A stretch of DNA of 19,466 nucleotides from HGM04593 sp045630965 (GTDB taxonomy: Bacteria > Bacteroidota > Bacteroidia > Bacteroidales > Bacteroidaceae): contig JAZQTU010000011.1 in assembly GCA_045630965.1 (NCBI GenBank), positions 1 through 19,466 on the forward strand, written 5' to 3'. How positions within the stretch are numbered: the stretch's first letter is position 1; every line of letters begins with the position of its first letter. Below, piece after piece: positions 5,566-11,027 of the stretch. A program made the position numbers and the translations under genes. The notes beneath the pieces were generated by a model that worked only from the letters and a program-made list of their open reading frames with translations, was not told the origin of the DNA and ran no database searches.

Positions 5566-6840
5566 CTACTTTTTCTTATCCTCAAGCGTGGTCTCGGCAT
5601 TTTCTTCACTTTTCAGCGTATAGTCTATCAATGCTCTGTTGGCGGCATCGACCTCCGATTGCTTGTACTCGATGTATATATTGGTTGTCTTGATTCCAAA
5701 CTCATGACCGAGCGAACATGCGACAATCTCGTTTGAATATCCCATTTCAGCCATCAGTGTAGCCGTGGTATGTCTGCACCAATATTGCGACAGCTTGGGA
5801 AGAATAGGGTTGATGTGCTTCTTTCCTCCAAGTCCTTTCCGAGTGTATGGACCAATCTTCTTCAGACCCTTGTCCATCCTTTGCAGAAAGCCCTTGTATT
5901 TGGCTTCAAATTCCTTTTCAGTCTTCGCACCGTCACATACATCTATGAGGTACTGAACACCTCTGTATCGGTTTAAAATGACCTTCATTTCAGGCTCTAT
6001 CTTCACGGAGTAGAACTTGCCAGTCTTGGAACGGATATAGTTGATTCTACCTGCCCTAATATTGTCCTTTTTCAGTGCCAAAAGGTCAACCATATTGATA
6101 CCTCTCATGTAGAAGCAGAGCATGAAGATGTCGCGATACTTCTCCTGGAATGCGTTTACGATAGGGTAGTCGCGGAGCATTCTCAACTCTTCTAGTGAGA
6201 GATTGATCTTCTTGGTTGGTGTTTTCTTAATGGAGAATCTTCTGAACGGATATACATCGGCTGTTGTTATCTTGTCATCAATAGCATCATTGAACACAGC
6301 CCTGATGTTACGCATATAGACAGCTCTTGAATTCGTTGTCAGCCCTGCATCTTCCCAAGCCTTGTCCATCTTCCTGATGTATTCCTCATCGATGTCTTCA
6401 AATGTACGGACGCTCAACAGAGGGTCGAAGAGTTTCATACGATTGAGTGCGCTCTCATAACTCATCCTTGTGTTATTCTTCTTCGCTTCTGCCATCCTCT
6501 TCTCATAGTATTCAAGGAAGTTGTGTCCGCTTGTCTTGGTTGTTGTCTCTCCTCCTGTGTCTATGAGCGTCTTGATCTGACTAGCAGAGAGCTTGTCAAC
6601 GCTGTTTGTCAGTCCGAACTTCAGGATGGTCGAATCTGCAAGAGCCTTTTTGGTTGTGAGAAGGTCGTTCAGAGCCTTTTCATTTTCATGGTTGATGACA
6701 GCCTTTCCATCCCATTGTTCCAATGAGAGATTGATGTCCATAAGGATGTACGCCTTCTCGCCCTTGTGTGCGATTCGCATCTTCAGCGGAAATGTTCCGT
6801 TTCCTGACCTAGTGTCAAGATAGTAACTCAATTTTGCCAT
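5566..6840 (-). CDS. int: Phage integrase, Bacteroidetes-type tyrosine recombinase
   Basis: A 424-residue integrase. Residues 1-100 look like the arm-binding domain of Bacteroidetes integrases (KLSYYLDTRSGNGTFPLKMR, then SLEQWDGKA); 105-205 form the SAM-like core-binding domain; the rest is catalytic, with R246 in CFYMRGINMVDLL, K272 in YIRSKTGK, R356-H357 in YWCRHTTAT, H379 in SLGHE and Y389 in TTNIYIEY. The first catalytic His of HxxR is a Tyr here (YWCR), which I believe is common in this group. It is followed leftward by the convergent terminator, and upstream lie repeats and a tRNA-derived core that form a convincing attP. It should catalyse phage integration and excision at tRNA-Arg. 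Confidence 0.93.
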   Translation of the reverse strand: MAKLSYYLDTRSGNGTFPLKMRIAHKGEKAYILMDINLSLEQWDGKAVINHENEKALNDLLTTKKALADSTILKFGLTNSVDKLSASQIKTLIDTGGETTTKTSGHNFLEYYEKRMAEAKKNNTRMSYESALNRMKLFDPLLSVRTFEDIDEEYIRKMDKAWEDAGLTTNSRAVYMRNIRAVFNDAIDDKITTADVYPFRRFSIKKTPTKKINLSLEELRMLRDYPIVNAFQEKYRDIFMLCFYMRGINMVDLLALKKDNIRAGRINYIRSKTGKFYSVKIEPEMKVILNRYRGVQYLIDVCDGAKTEKEFEAKYKGFLQRMDKGLKKIGPYTRKGLGGKKHINPILPKLSQYWCRHTTATLMAEMGYSNEIVACSLGHEFGIKTTNIYIEYKQSEVDAANRALIDYTLKSEENAETTLEDKKK

Positions 6841-6866
6841 AATCTTGTTTTTTGTCAGCGTTTACC

Positions 6867-6989
6867 TTTGCACTCCTCCTCCGAACCTTTGCACTTATTT
6901 TGCACTCCTCTCATGAGTCCTTGCACTTATTTTGCACTCCTTGTCCAGAAATTTGCACTTATTTTGCACTTCTGCACCTAATTTGCACT
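6867..6989 (+). repeat. Integrase arm-type sites (TTTGCACT), left cluster
   Basis: TTTGCACT occurs at 6867, 6888, 6899, 6931, 6952, 6963 and 6982, with a variant CTTGCACT at 6920 and a degenerate CTGCACC near 6973. Several form pairs exactly 11 bp apart (6888/6899, 6920/6931, 6952/6963). They lie between the integrase start and the tRNA-derived core, as expected for arm sites bound by the integrase N-terminal domain. They also overlap the integrase promoter region, so they may autoregulate it. No gene is seen in 6841-7248. Confidence 0.8.
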
Positions 6990-7070
6990 CGTTTTCTTTA
7001 CACTTTTTACCGCTATTTTACACTTTTTTCCGCCTTTTTGTGTAAGATTTTGTGTAAATATAAAGAAAAA

Positions 7071-7112
7071 ACCTATTGAAATCCGCTTGTAATTGCTTGA
7101 TTTTCAATAGGT
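7071..7112 (-). terminator. tRNA-Arg terminator carried with the att core
   Basis: On the minus strand, ACCTATTGAAA (7112 to 7102) pairs with TTTCAATAGGT (7081 to 7071) over 11 bp with a 20-nt loop and is followed by TTTTTTC. It lies about 10 nt beyond the 3' end of the tRNA-Arg fragment, so it looks like that tRNA's own intrinsic terminator, carried with the attachment core. Confidence 0.7.
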
Positions 7113-7122
7113 CTAATACTTT

Positions 7123-7165
7123 GTGACTCCGACAGGATTCAAACCTGTAACCTTCTGATCCGTAG
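7123..7165 (-). tRNA. 3' half of tRNA-Arg(ACG), probable attP core
   Basis: Read on the minus strand, this is tRNA positions 32 to 73 plus one base: anticodon loop CTACGGA (anticodon ACG), stem TCAGA, variable loop AGGTT, T-stem ACAGG/CCTGT around TTTGAAT, acceptor CGGAGTC and discriminator A. The 5' half is absent, so it is not a functional gene by itself. It is what a phage attP carries to restore the host tRNA-Arg after integration. The sequence upstream of 7165 does not continue the tRNA. Confidence 0.85.
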
Positions 7166-7224
7166 GTATATGAACGCTATTGTATCTCGCTGATTGTTAA
7201 TACTATATGATGTTATAAAAATCG

Positions 7225-7243
7225 TTTGCACTTATTTTGCACT
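7225..7243 (+). repeat. Integrase arm-type sites, right pair
   Basis: TTTGCACT at 7225 and 7236, again 11 bp apart, on the other side of the tRNA-derived core from the left cluster. This completes the usual P-core-P' layout of an attP, just before the stop of the regulator at 7249. Confidence 0.78.
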
Positions 7244-7248
7244 CGCAA

Positions 7249-7581
7249 TTATTTTAGTTCTTCTAGTTTGCTCTCTAGTTCATCAATGCGCCTTGTGAGG
7301 TGGTCTATGACCTTATCTGCCCTTCGTAGTTTCTCTTCGTAGCGTTCCTTTACAAGACTGGTAGTGATGTCTCCTGGGTATCCCTCTCCAGTAACAAGCC
7401 ACTCTCTGTTGACTGTGGGATATGCCTCAAGGATTTTTGAGATACTTTTCTGTATTCTGATTTCTCCTCTCTTGAGTTTGGATACATTTGCCTTGCTTAT
7501 TCCGGTTCTGTCTGCAAATCGGTTTGCATTGCCGTGGGCGAGGTGAGTGATGAGGAACTCTATTCTTTCTGATTCAGTCAT
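7249..7581 (-). CDS. XRE-like phage regulator with C-terminal coiled coil
   Basis: A 110-residue protein with an N-terminal HTH (about 18-45: NANRFADRTGISKANVSKLKRGE) followed by the CI-like hinge signature REWLVTGEGYPGD (59-71), which is typical of phage repressors. Residues 75-110 form a highly charged coiled coil (RRADKVIDHLTRRIDELESKLEELK) in place of a peptidase domain, so it would not be a LexA-type self-cleaving repressor. It lies between attP and a lipoprotein gene, transcribed leftward like the second XRE regulator at 8138, and probably helps maintain lysogeny. Confidence 0.8.
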   Translation of the reverse strand: MTESERIEFLITHLAHGNANRFADRTGISKANVSKLKRGEIRIQKSISKILEAYPTVNREWLVTGEGYPGDITTSLVKERYEEKLRRADKVIDHLTRRIDELESKLEELK

Positions 7582-7584
7582 ATC

Positions 7585-8025
7585 CTAATGTGGTTCAGAG
7601 GAGGATGTATATGTACTTGGATTAAAGTTAATCATTGTGTTGCTGCCCTTATTTAAATAGATGACATTTGCTATATATAGCGTGATCGTATTTTTCTTCG
7701 TGCCATACTTTATACACTCTACATCTAGGCGAACAGTAATATATTCTGTTCGCTCTGTGGCTGTGAAGCTATACACATATGCGTCACTTATATCCCTTAC
7801 AGAATTGATCTGGACTCGCTGTTTATTGTAGTATTCGTTAAAAACCAAGTCTAACTGAACATCAGTATATCCCTCATCCAAGACTAATTCTTGAATGCTT
7901 TTGTAAAGTTGAGTGTCAATTTCAAGAGAGTATGTAGTATCCCCTTCTTCTTTCTGCTCTGGGTCTTGTTTTTTGCAGCCTAGTAATGGTAATATCGCAA
8001 GAAGTAGTATTGTTATTTTCTTCAT
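7585..8025 (-). CDS. Small lipoprotein in the lysogeny module
   Basis: A 146-residue protein starting MKKITILLLAILPLLGCKKQ: a charged N-terminus, a hydrophobic core and lipobox LLGC with C17 as the lipidated residue. The mature part starts with a charged linker (KKQDPEQKEEGD) and continues as a compact beta-rich domain (YSFTATERTEYITVRLDVECIKYG). No domain recognised. It sits 3 nt from the HTH regulator at 7581, between two regulators that would be expressed in the lysogen. A surface lipoprotein in that position suggests a lysogenic conversion or superinfection-exclusion gene (inference). Confidence 0.72.
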   Translation of the reverse strand: MKKITILLLAILPLLGCKKQDPEQKEEGDTTYSLEIDTQLYKSIQELVLDEGYTDVQLDLVFNEYYNKQRVQINSVRDISDAYVYSFTATERTEYITVRLDVECIKYGTKKNTITLYIANVIYLNKGSNTMINFNPSTYTSSSEPH

Positions 8026-8137
8026 AATTCAAAAATTTTTATCAAGACAAATAGGTTTGGCACACCTTTTAGTATATTCCGTTCAACGCCTTATTCAAGG
8101 TCATATGAAACCGAGCATTATTTCTGCATTCGATGCA

Positions 8138-8587
8138 TCAGACGGCATCCGCAGACAAAGAACCTTCGACAGCATTCGCAGTCTCCCCCTTTCTAGCAAG
8201 CTCCAGCTTTGCTTCCAATGCTCCAATTTGTTGGTACAGCTCGCGTATAAGCGACTCTTGATCTGCCACCTTCTGTTCAAGGTAGCCTACAAGACACTCT
8301 GTTGTGCCATATTTCAGTACATCTTCAAGTGTCGAACGGACATTTCCGGGTGTTAGTTTCTGCTCTCTACCTCGCAGAGTTGCTTCATCAAGTCCATTTG
8401 CTTTAGATGTAAGCATTGAGATATCCCATCCGTAAGCATTTTCGCGTATCATTGCTAACTTTTCTTGAGGAAGAGTCCTATCTCCGTTAGTTATCTGTGT
8501 GATAAAAGACCCGGATACGCCTAAATAGGCGGCAATATCCTTCCTTTTTAACCCGTTGGTTAGCAAGAATTTAGCAAAATTGTTCAT
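8138..8587 (-). CDS. XRE-like transcriptional regulator with coiled coil
   Basis: I start at ATG 8587 (MNNFAKFLLTNGLKRKDIAA), since the longer frame to 8632 adds an atypical hydrophobic leader overlapping the repeats. The protein is 149 residues: an HTH at about 13-38 (LKRKDIAAYLGVSGSFITQITNGDRTLP), a linker, then a predicted coiled coil at 100-135 (YLEQKVADQESLIRELYQQIGALEAKLELA). Its shape matches the 110-residue regulator at 7249, so the two may be paired repressors or a repressor and antirepressor. Likely operators lie just upstream (8632-8709). The 8026-8137 gap holds no gene. Confidence 0.78.
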   Translation of the reverse strand: MNNFAKFLLTNGLKRKDIAAYLGVSGSFITQITNGDRTLPQEKLAMIRENAYGWDISMLTSKANGLDEATLRGREQKLTPGNVRSTLEDVLKYGTTECLVGYLEQKVADQESLIRELYQQIGALEAKLELARKGETANAVEGSLSADAV

Positions 8588-8631
8588 AATTTGCATAAAA
8601 TTTAGCACAAAAAATAAGCATTTTTCTTGCA

Positions 8632-8663
8632 TATTTGCTTACTATTTGCTTACTTTGCACTCG
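8632..8663. promoter_or_regulatory. Tandem 11-bp operator-like repeats
   Basis: TATTTGCTTAC is repeated perfectly at 8632-8642 and 8643-8653, followed by TTTGCACTCG at 8654-8663, which matches the integrase arm motif. The spacing is one helical turn, immediately upstream of the regulator gene, so this is a candidate operator array or a shared integrase/regulator binding site. Confidence 0.5.
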
Positions 8664-8690
8664 TAATCATTGTTACATAAGAAACCCACC

Positions 8691-8739
8691 CTTGTATTTG
8701 CGGTACAAGTCAGATGTGGAAGTCAGGGTTTTGGACTTC
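8691..8739. promoter_or_regulatory. Palindromic operator candidates in the early control region
   Basis: CTTGTA (8691-8696), 7 nt, TACAAG (8704-8709) is a clean dyad of the size bound by HTH dimers. A second inverted repeat, GAAGTC (8719-8724) and GACTTC (8734-8739), follows. They lie in the control region between the leftward regulator and the rightward early transcripts. Confidence 0.45.
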
Positions 8740-8780
8740 AAATATAAGGGATAGGTTTTAAAAAAGCAAACAATGGTACA

Positions 8781-8807
8781 AAAAGTTTCAAAAAGTTTCA
8801 AAAAGTT
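8781..8807 (+). repeat. AAAAGTTTCA tandem repeat
   Basis: A 10-bp unit AAAAGTTTCA at 8781 and 8791 with a partial third copy at 8801. The 13-mer AAAAGTTTCAAAA formed here also appears exactly at 5533, 9679 and 15307, so it is a dispersed phage motif. Confidence 0.65.
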
Positions 8808-8813
8808 CTTTTA

Positions 8814-9237
8814 GATACATTGTATCTGCCGAGTCTCCCTAACCACAATGGAAGGGCACGATAGGGTCTTGTGACGGCTAATTCACGACCAGGGCGATAA
8901 GTCCTATTAGGTAGGCATCGGGGAGTCAAATCCCATAAGATGCGTTCCCAGTAGCCCTCCCACGGAGCGGAGCTGAATAAGATATCTTCTCTAGTGCTGA
9001 CAAGCACCTTCCCCAAAAGGGAGTTCGGAGTTGCGACCCGAATGAATGAGCCTTGATGTGTGGAGCAAACGCACATTCCGTTGACAAGCATAGACTAACG
9101 GGTAAGGAACGCGGAAACTACGGGATCTCCGTAATGCAGGGTGGTGGATACATACACTACAAGGTCACAACCCCTTAATGCAGAGTGCGGAATCTTTTCA
9201 TAGTCACGGGTGGTCAGACCGGCCACCCTTTTATTTT
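8814..9237 (+). ncRNA. Candidate structured noncoding RNA A
   Basis: About 420 nt with no convincing gene but many consecutive hairpins: GATAC/GTATC (8814-8826), CACGA/TTGTG, GTGCT-GACA-AGCAC (8994-9007), TCCC/GGGA (9010-9022), TTCGG/CCGAA (9024-9042), a 7-bp stem ATGTGTG/CGCACAT (9056-9076), TACGG/CCGTA and GTGGTG/CACTAC, ending in a strong intrinsic terminator (9208-9237). The row of stems up to a terminator suggests a transcribed structural RNA or a long structured leader of the genes at 9245. Class unknown. Confidence 0.55.
9208..9237 (+). terminator. Intrinsic terminator of region A
   Basis: GGGTGGTC (9208-9215) pairs with GGCCACCC (9221-9228) with one G-T pair around AGACC, followed by TTTTATTTT. 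It lies 8 nt before the ATG at 9245, so it either ends RNA A or attenuates the downstream small genes. Confidence 0.85.
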
Positions 9238-9244
9238 AAAAGCA

Positions 9245-9487
9245 ATGGCATTATCAACTAGAACTTACATCAGAGAAAAGGAGTGGACGAAACTAATTCG
9301 TAACCTCCCAGAAGGGGCGAATGAAATGCCTCTGCGATTTCGTTATCCCGACTATCACTCGCTGAAGTCTTGTTGCTTCCGTGAGAGTCACTACGAAACC
9401 GAATTCAACTACATACCCTCGTTCAGAGCAGGGTTAGTAACAGTCACAAAGATTAGAAAGATCGCAAATGGAGAATCCTATCAATAA
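9245..9487 (+). CDS. Hypothetical basic protein, 80 residues
   Basis: I start at ATG 9245 (MALSTRTYIREKEWTKLIRN), since the in-frame upstream start at 9185 lies before the terminator hairpin. The protein is basic and Arg/Tyr-rich, with RFRYPDYHSLKSCCFRESHY in the middle. No family recognised. It overlaps the next gene (9468), suggesting translational coupling. Confidence 0.6.
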   Translation: MALSTRTYIREKEWTKLIRNLPEGANEMPLRFRYPDYHSLKSCCFRESHYETEFNYIPSFRAGLVTVTKIRKIANGESYQ

Positions 9488-9665
9488 TGGCTGTAAACCG
9501 ACCGAAAGGTACGGAGCGGTGGAAACGGCAAGGATGCTTGGAACATCAAGGCAATATCTCAAGACCTTCATCTCAAAGGGTCTGAAGTACAGCCTGAACA
9601 AGCATACCGGATACAGGGTCTATAAGGGAATAGACATCATTAAGTTTTACAATACAATCGCATAG
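9468..9665 (+). CDS. Excisionase-like HTH protein
   Basis: A 65-residue protein whose body is a MerR/excisionase-type winged HTH: RYGAVETARMLGTSRQYLKTFISKG then KHTGYRVYKGIDIIKFY. Such proteins bend DNA and direct the integrase towards excision, or regulate early genes. It overlaps the upstream ORF by 20 nt and is in the first early operon beyond the regulator region, where an Xis would be expected, but it is not next to int. It could also be a small regulator. Confidence 0.65.
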   Translation: MENPINNGCKPTERYGAVETARMLGTSRQYLKTFISKGLKYSLNKHTGYRVYKGIDIIKFYNTIA

Positions 9666-9667
9666 TC

Positions 9668-9883
9668 ATGGAAGAGTCAAAAGTTTCAAAAAAGTTTCTC
9701 GCTGTCATCGGTTTCGCAGGTTCGGTACTGCTGACAATCTTCTCTGGAATCTTCGCCATGATCTCGCTCTCTGCACTTGTTGTCTCTGTTATTGAGAAGG
9801 ACTTGCTGTCAGTATTAGCATGTGTAGCAGCAGGAGTGATATCTTGGATTACGTGGTCAGTAAGAAAGGATACATTGGTATGA
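9668..9883 (+). CDS. Small membrane protein, two transmembrane segments
   Basis: A 71-residue protein: a short charged N-terminus (MEESKVSKK), hydrophobic segments at about 10-40 and 47-64 with a short loop VIEKDLL, and a basic end (RKDTLV). It is probably an inner-membrane hairpin protein with unknown function. The start follows the preceding stop by 2 nt, and its TGA stop overlaps the next ATG (ATGA), indicating coupling. The 5' end carries an AAAAGTTTCAAAA repeat copy (9679). Confidence 0.6.
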   Translation: MEESKVSKKFLAVIGFAGSVLLTIFSGIFAMISLSALVVSVIEKDLLSVLACVAAGVISWITWSVRKDTLV

Positions 9884-10161
9884 GCTGTTCTGTCTGTTTA
9901 GGATATGATGACTATCGTTGCCCATGTTGTAGCGAACCAGTCAGAATGGTTGCTTGTCCTGACTGCGAGGGAAGCGGATACACTCCCTATATGGCTTACG
10001 ACATCAAGGCTAGGAGGGAAATCCCAGTGACAAGGCTTGCCTATGAGATGCTTCCGATAGATGAGGACACGGCAGACAGCCTCAGAATGAGGTATTGCAA
10101 GGTAGAGATTGACATCTGCCCTACCTGTATGGGAGAGGGTAAGATACCAAAGGAATTTTAG
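9880..10161 (+). CDS. DnaJ-like zinc-ribbon protein
   Basis: I start at ATG 9880, which overlaps the previous stop as ATGA; the longer frame to 9820 runs through the neighbouring gene. The 93-residue protein is Cys-rich: C3/C6, C14/C16/C17, CPDCEGSG (26-33) and CPTCMGEG (80-87). The last two are CxxCxGxG motifs as in the DnaJ zinc domain, which here probably bind one zinc together. No J domain is present. Such small proteins are common in phages and may assist protein folding or bind nucleic acid, but the role here is unknown. Confidence 0.7.
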   Translation: MSCSVCLGYDDYRCPCCSEPVRMVACPDCEGSGYTPYMAYDIKARREIPVTRLAYEMLPIDEDTADSLRMRYCKVEIDICPTCMGEGKIPKEF

Positions 10162-10231
10162 AATACACAAGGGCAGTTGTGGATGAGCCATAATTATAAG
10201 GTTGATACATAGGGGTCTGCCCACCCCACTT

Positions 10232-10322
10232 CGCTGAATCGTTTAATGGTAGGACCACATCAGTCCAATTGAATCGGAATGGTTGGAAAGGTGTCATGAG
10301 GGTTCGAATCCCTCTTCAGCGG
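10232..10322 (+). tRNA. tRNA-like fold with an expanded anticodon arm
   Basis: The acceptor CGCTGAA (10232-10238) pairs with TTCAGCG (10315-10321), discriminator G10322. The D-arm is GTTT/GGAC around AATGGTA, and the T-arm GAGGG/CCCTC around TTCGAAT is perfect. An anticodon stem ACATC (10257-10261) and GGTGT (10290-10294) sits exactly where it should, but it closes a 28-nt insert rather than a 7-nt loop, itself paired as TCCAA/TTGGA. No readable anticodon with U33 is present. CCA is not encoded. It is a tRNA mimic, a degenerate tRNA or an intron-like insertion. Confidence 0.6.
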
Positions 10323-10587
10323 CAAGTTCTGCCCGTGAGGGTCGTATATGTTTTTGTTTAGTGATTAGTTTTAATGTTGGGTTCCGACACCTGCTGGATA
10401 GCGGTGAAAGTTCGAACGAACCCTCGGAGCCAGGGTTTAGGTGGCTGATTACCGCCTGAACCTGCTACAGCACCCAAAGTATGGATGTAATAGGTTTAAT
10501 AGGGGTTACGGGTGCGCCCCGACTGACCGCATAGGCTGGTGTGGAATGAGTATGTACGGACAAGGGGAGGCAGCCTACTCCCCACTT

Positions 10588-10650
10588 GGGAAGGATGGCA
10601 CGGGGTGCTGATAACATTCGCATAGGGTTCGACTCCCTTCCTTCCCTCCA
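10588..10650 (+). tRNA. D-armless tRNA-like fold, anticodon GAT (Ile)
   Basis: The acceptor GGGAAGG (10588-10594) pairs perfectly with CCTTCCC (10640-10646), followed by discriminator T and an encoded CCA (10648-10650). The T-loop TTCGACT has a GGG/CCC stem. The loop CTGATAA gives anticodon GAT with a weak GGGTG/CATTC stem containing two G-T pairs. Only eight nucleotides lie between acceptor and anticodon stem, so a D-arm is missing. An alternative 5' acceptor GGGGAGG at 10564-10570 would give a very long D-loop. Confidence 0.45.
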
Positions 10651-10716
10651 AACGCAGTGATGCGCTAGATTGAATTTCATCTTATGGTTAATTATCTTCA
10701 GTCAGAAGAGTTCTTT

Positions 10717-10754
10717 AAGGTCTCACAACCGTGCCTGACTGCGGGAGACCTTTT
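10717..10754 (+). terminator. Terminator of region B
   Basis: AAGGTCTC (10717-10724) pairs with GAGACCTT (10745-10752), with an inner CCG/CGG, followed by TTTT. It is immediately followed by a second terminator at 10772. Confidence 0.75.
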
Positions 10755-10771
10755 GGTTTCAAAATGCTACG

Positions 10772-10806
10772 CGCACCCTTCGGCAAATCGGGGTGCGTTT
10801 TTCTTT
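10772..10806 (+). terminator. Second tandem terminator
   Basis: CGCACCC (10772-10778) pairs with GGGTGCG (10791-10797) with a 12-nt loop and the T-rich tail TTTTTCTTT. Two terminators in a row insulate region B from the recombination/replication operon that starts at 10829. Confidence 0.85.
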
Positions 10807-10828
10807 GACAATTTTAATCTCAATAGAT

Positions 10829-11026
10829 ATGAATAGATATTACATCACATCCGACAAGATCGGAGAGTTCATCCAGAGGATGTATGAAAAGGGCATCAGA
10901 GTAGATGCCGAACCAGGAAGCACACAACTTACTGTGCATAAGCCTGAAGGTGGATACGAATGGATAAAGGTGTTCAGCAAGGGTTCGTTTGAGGAACTTT
11001 GCGCTGCCTTTGACAAGGAGGAGTAG
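10829..11026 (+). CDS. Hypothetical protein, 65 residues
   Basis: I start at ATG 10829 (MNRYYITSDKIGEFIQRMYEKG), since the in-frame codon at 10793 lies in the terminator. The protein is small and charged, ending in SFEELCAAFDKEE. No family recognised. It is the first gene of the recombination/replication operon and ends at TAG 1 nt before the annealing-protein gene, whose start is preceded by AAGGAGGAGTAG. That stretch reads like a Shine-Dalgarno but is probably just coding sequence here. Confidence 0.62.
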   Translation: MNRYYITSDKIGEFIQRMYEKGIRVDAEPGSTQLTVHKPEGGYEWIKVFSKGSFEELCAAFDKEE

Positions 11027-11027
11027 T

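Larger units (their letters stand above)
10162..10760 (+). ncRNA. Candidate structured noncoding RNA B with tRNA-like folds
   Basis: About 600 nt without a credible gene. It holds a tRNA-like fold at 10232-10322, a stem GGGTTC/GAACCC (10380-10385 with 10419-10424) enclosing the bulged hairpin CACC(T)GCT/AGCGGTG, the long hairpin GGTTTAGG/CCTGAACC near 10433-10463, GCACCC/GGGTGC (10472-10515), GGGGAG/CTCCCC near 10564-10583, a second tRNA-like fold (10588-10650) and a terminator (10717-10754). The size, structure and internal tRNA-like domains resemble large ornate phage RNAs of the GOLLD/ROOL kind, but that match is inference. Confidence 0.5.

Noticed and set aside
6867..6989. CRISPR array
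   Set aside because: The units are only 8 nt with 11- and 21-bp steps and no spacers of constant length; they fit integrase arm sites.
6852..7079. 75-residue plus-strand ORF rich in Cys, Leu and Phe
   Set aside because: It is a translation of the TTTGCACT arm-site repeats and T-rich DNA, not a protein.
8798..9091. 97-residue minus-strand ORF across region A
   Set aside because: Its residue mix (many Arg, Pro, Trp, Leu) and lack of domain or neighbours fit antisense reading of structured RNA, and the plus-strand hairpins plus terminator explain the region better.
10373..10432. A third tRNA (GGTTCCG acceptor with CGGAGCC)
   Set aside because: The acceptor-like arms pair, but no T-arm of 5 bp with a 7-nt loop can be placed before the 3' arm, and only about 45 nt lie between.
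10465..10680. 71-residue minus-strand ORF across region B
   Set aside because: It contains the GRESNP-type string produced by reading tRNA T-arms backwards, and it covers the tRNA-like folds and hairpins.
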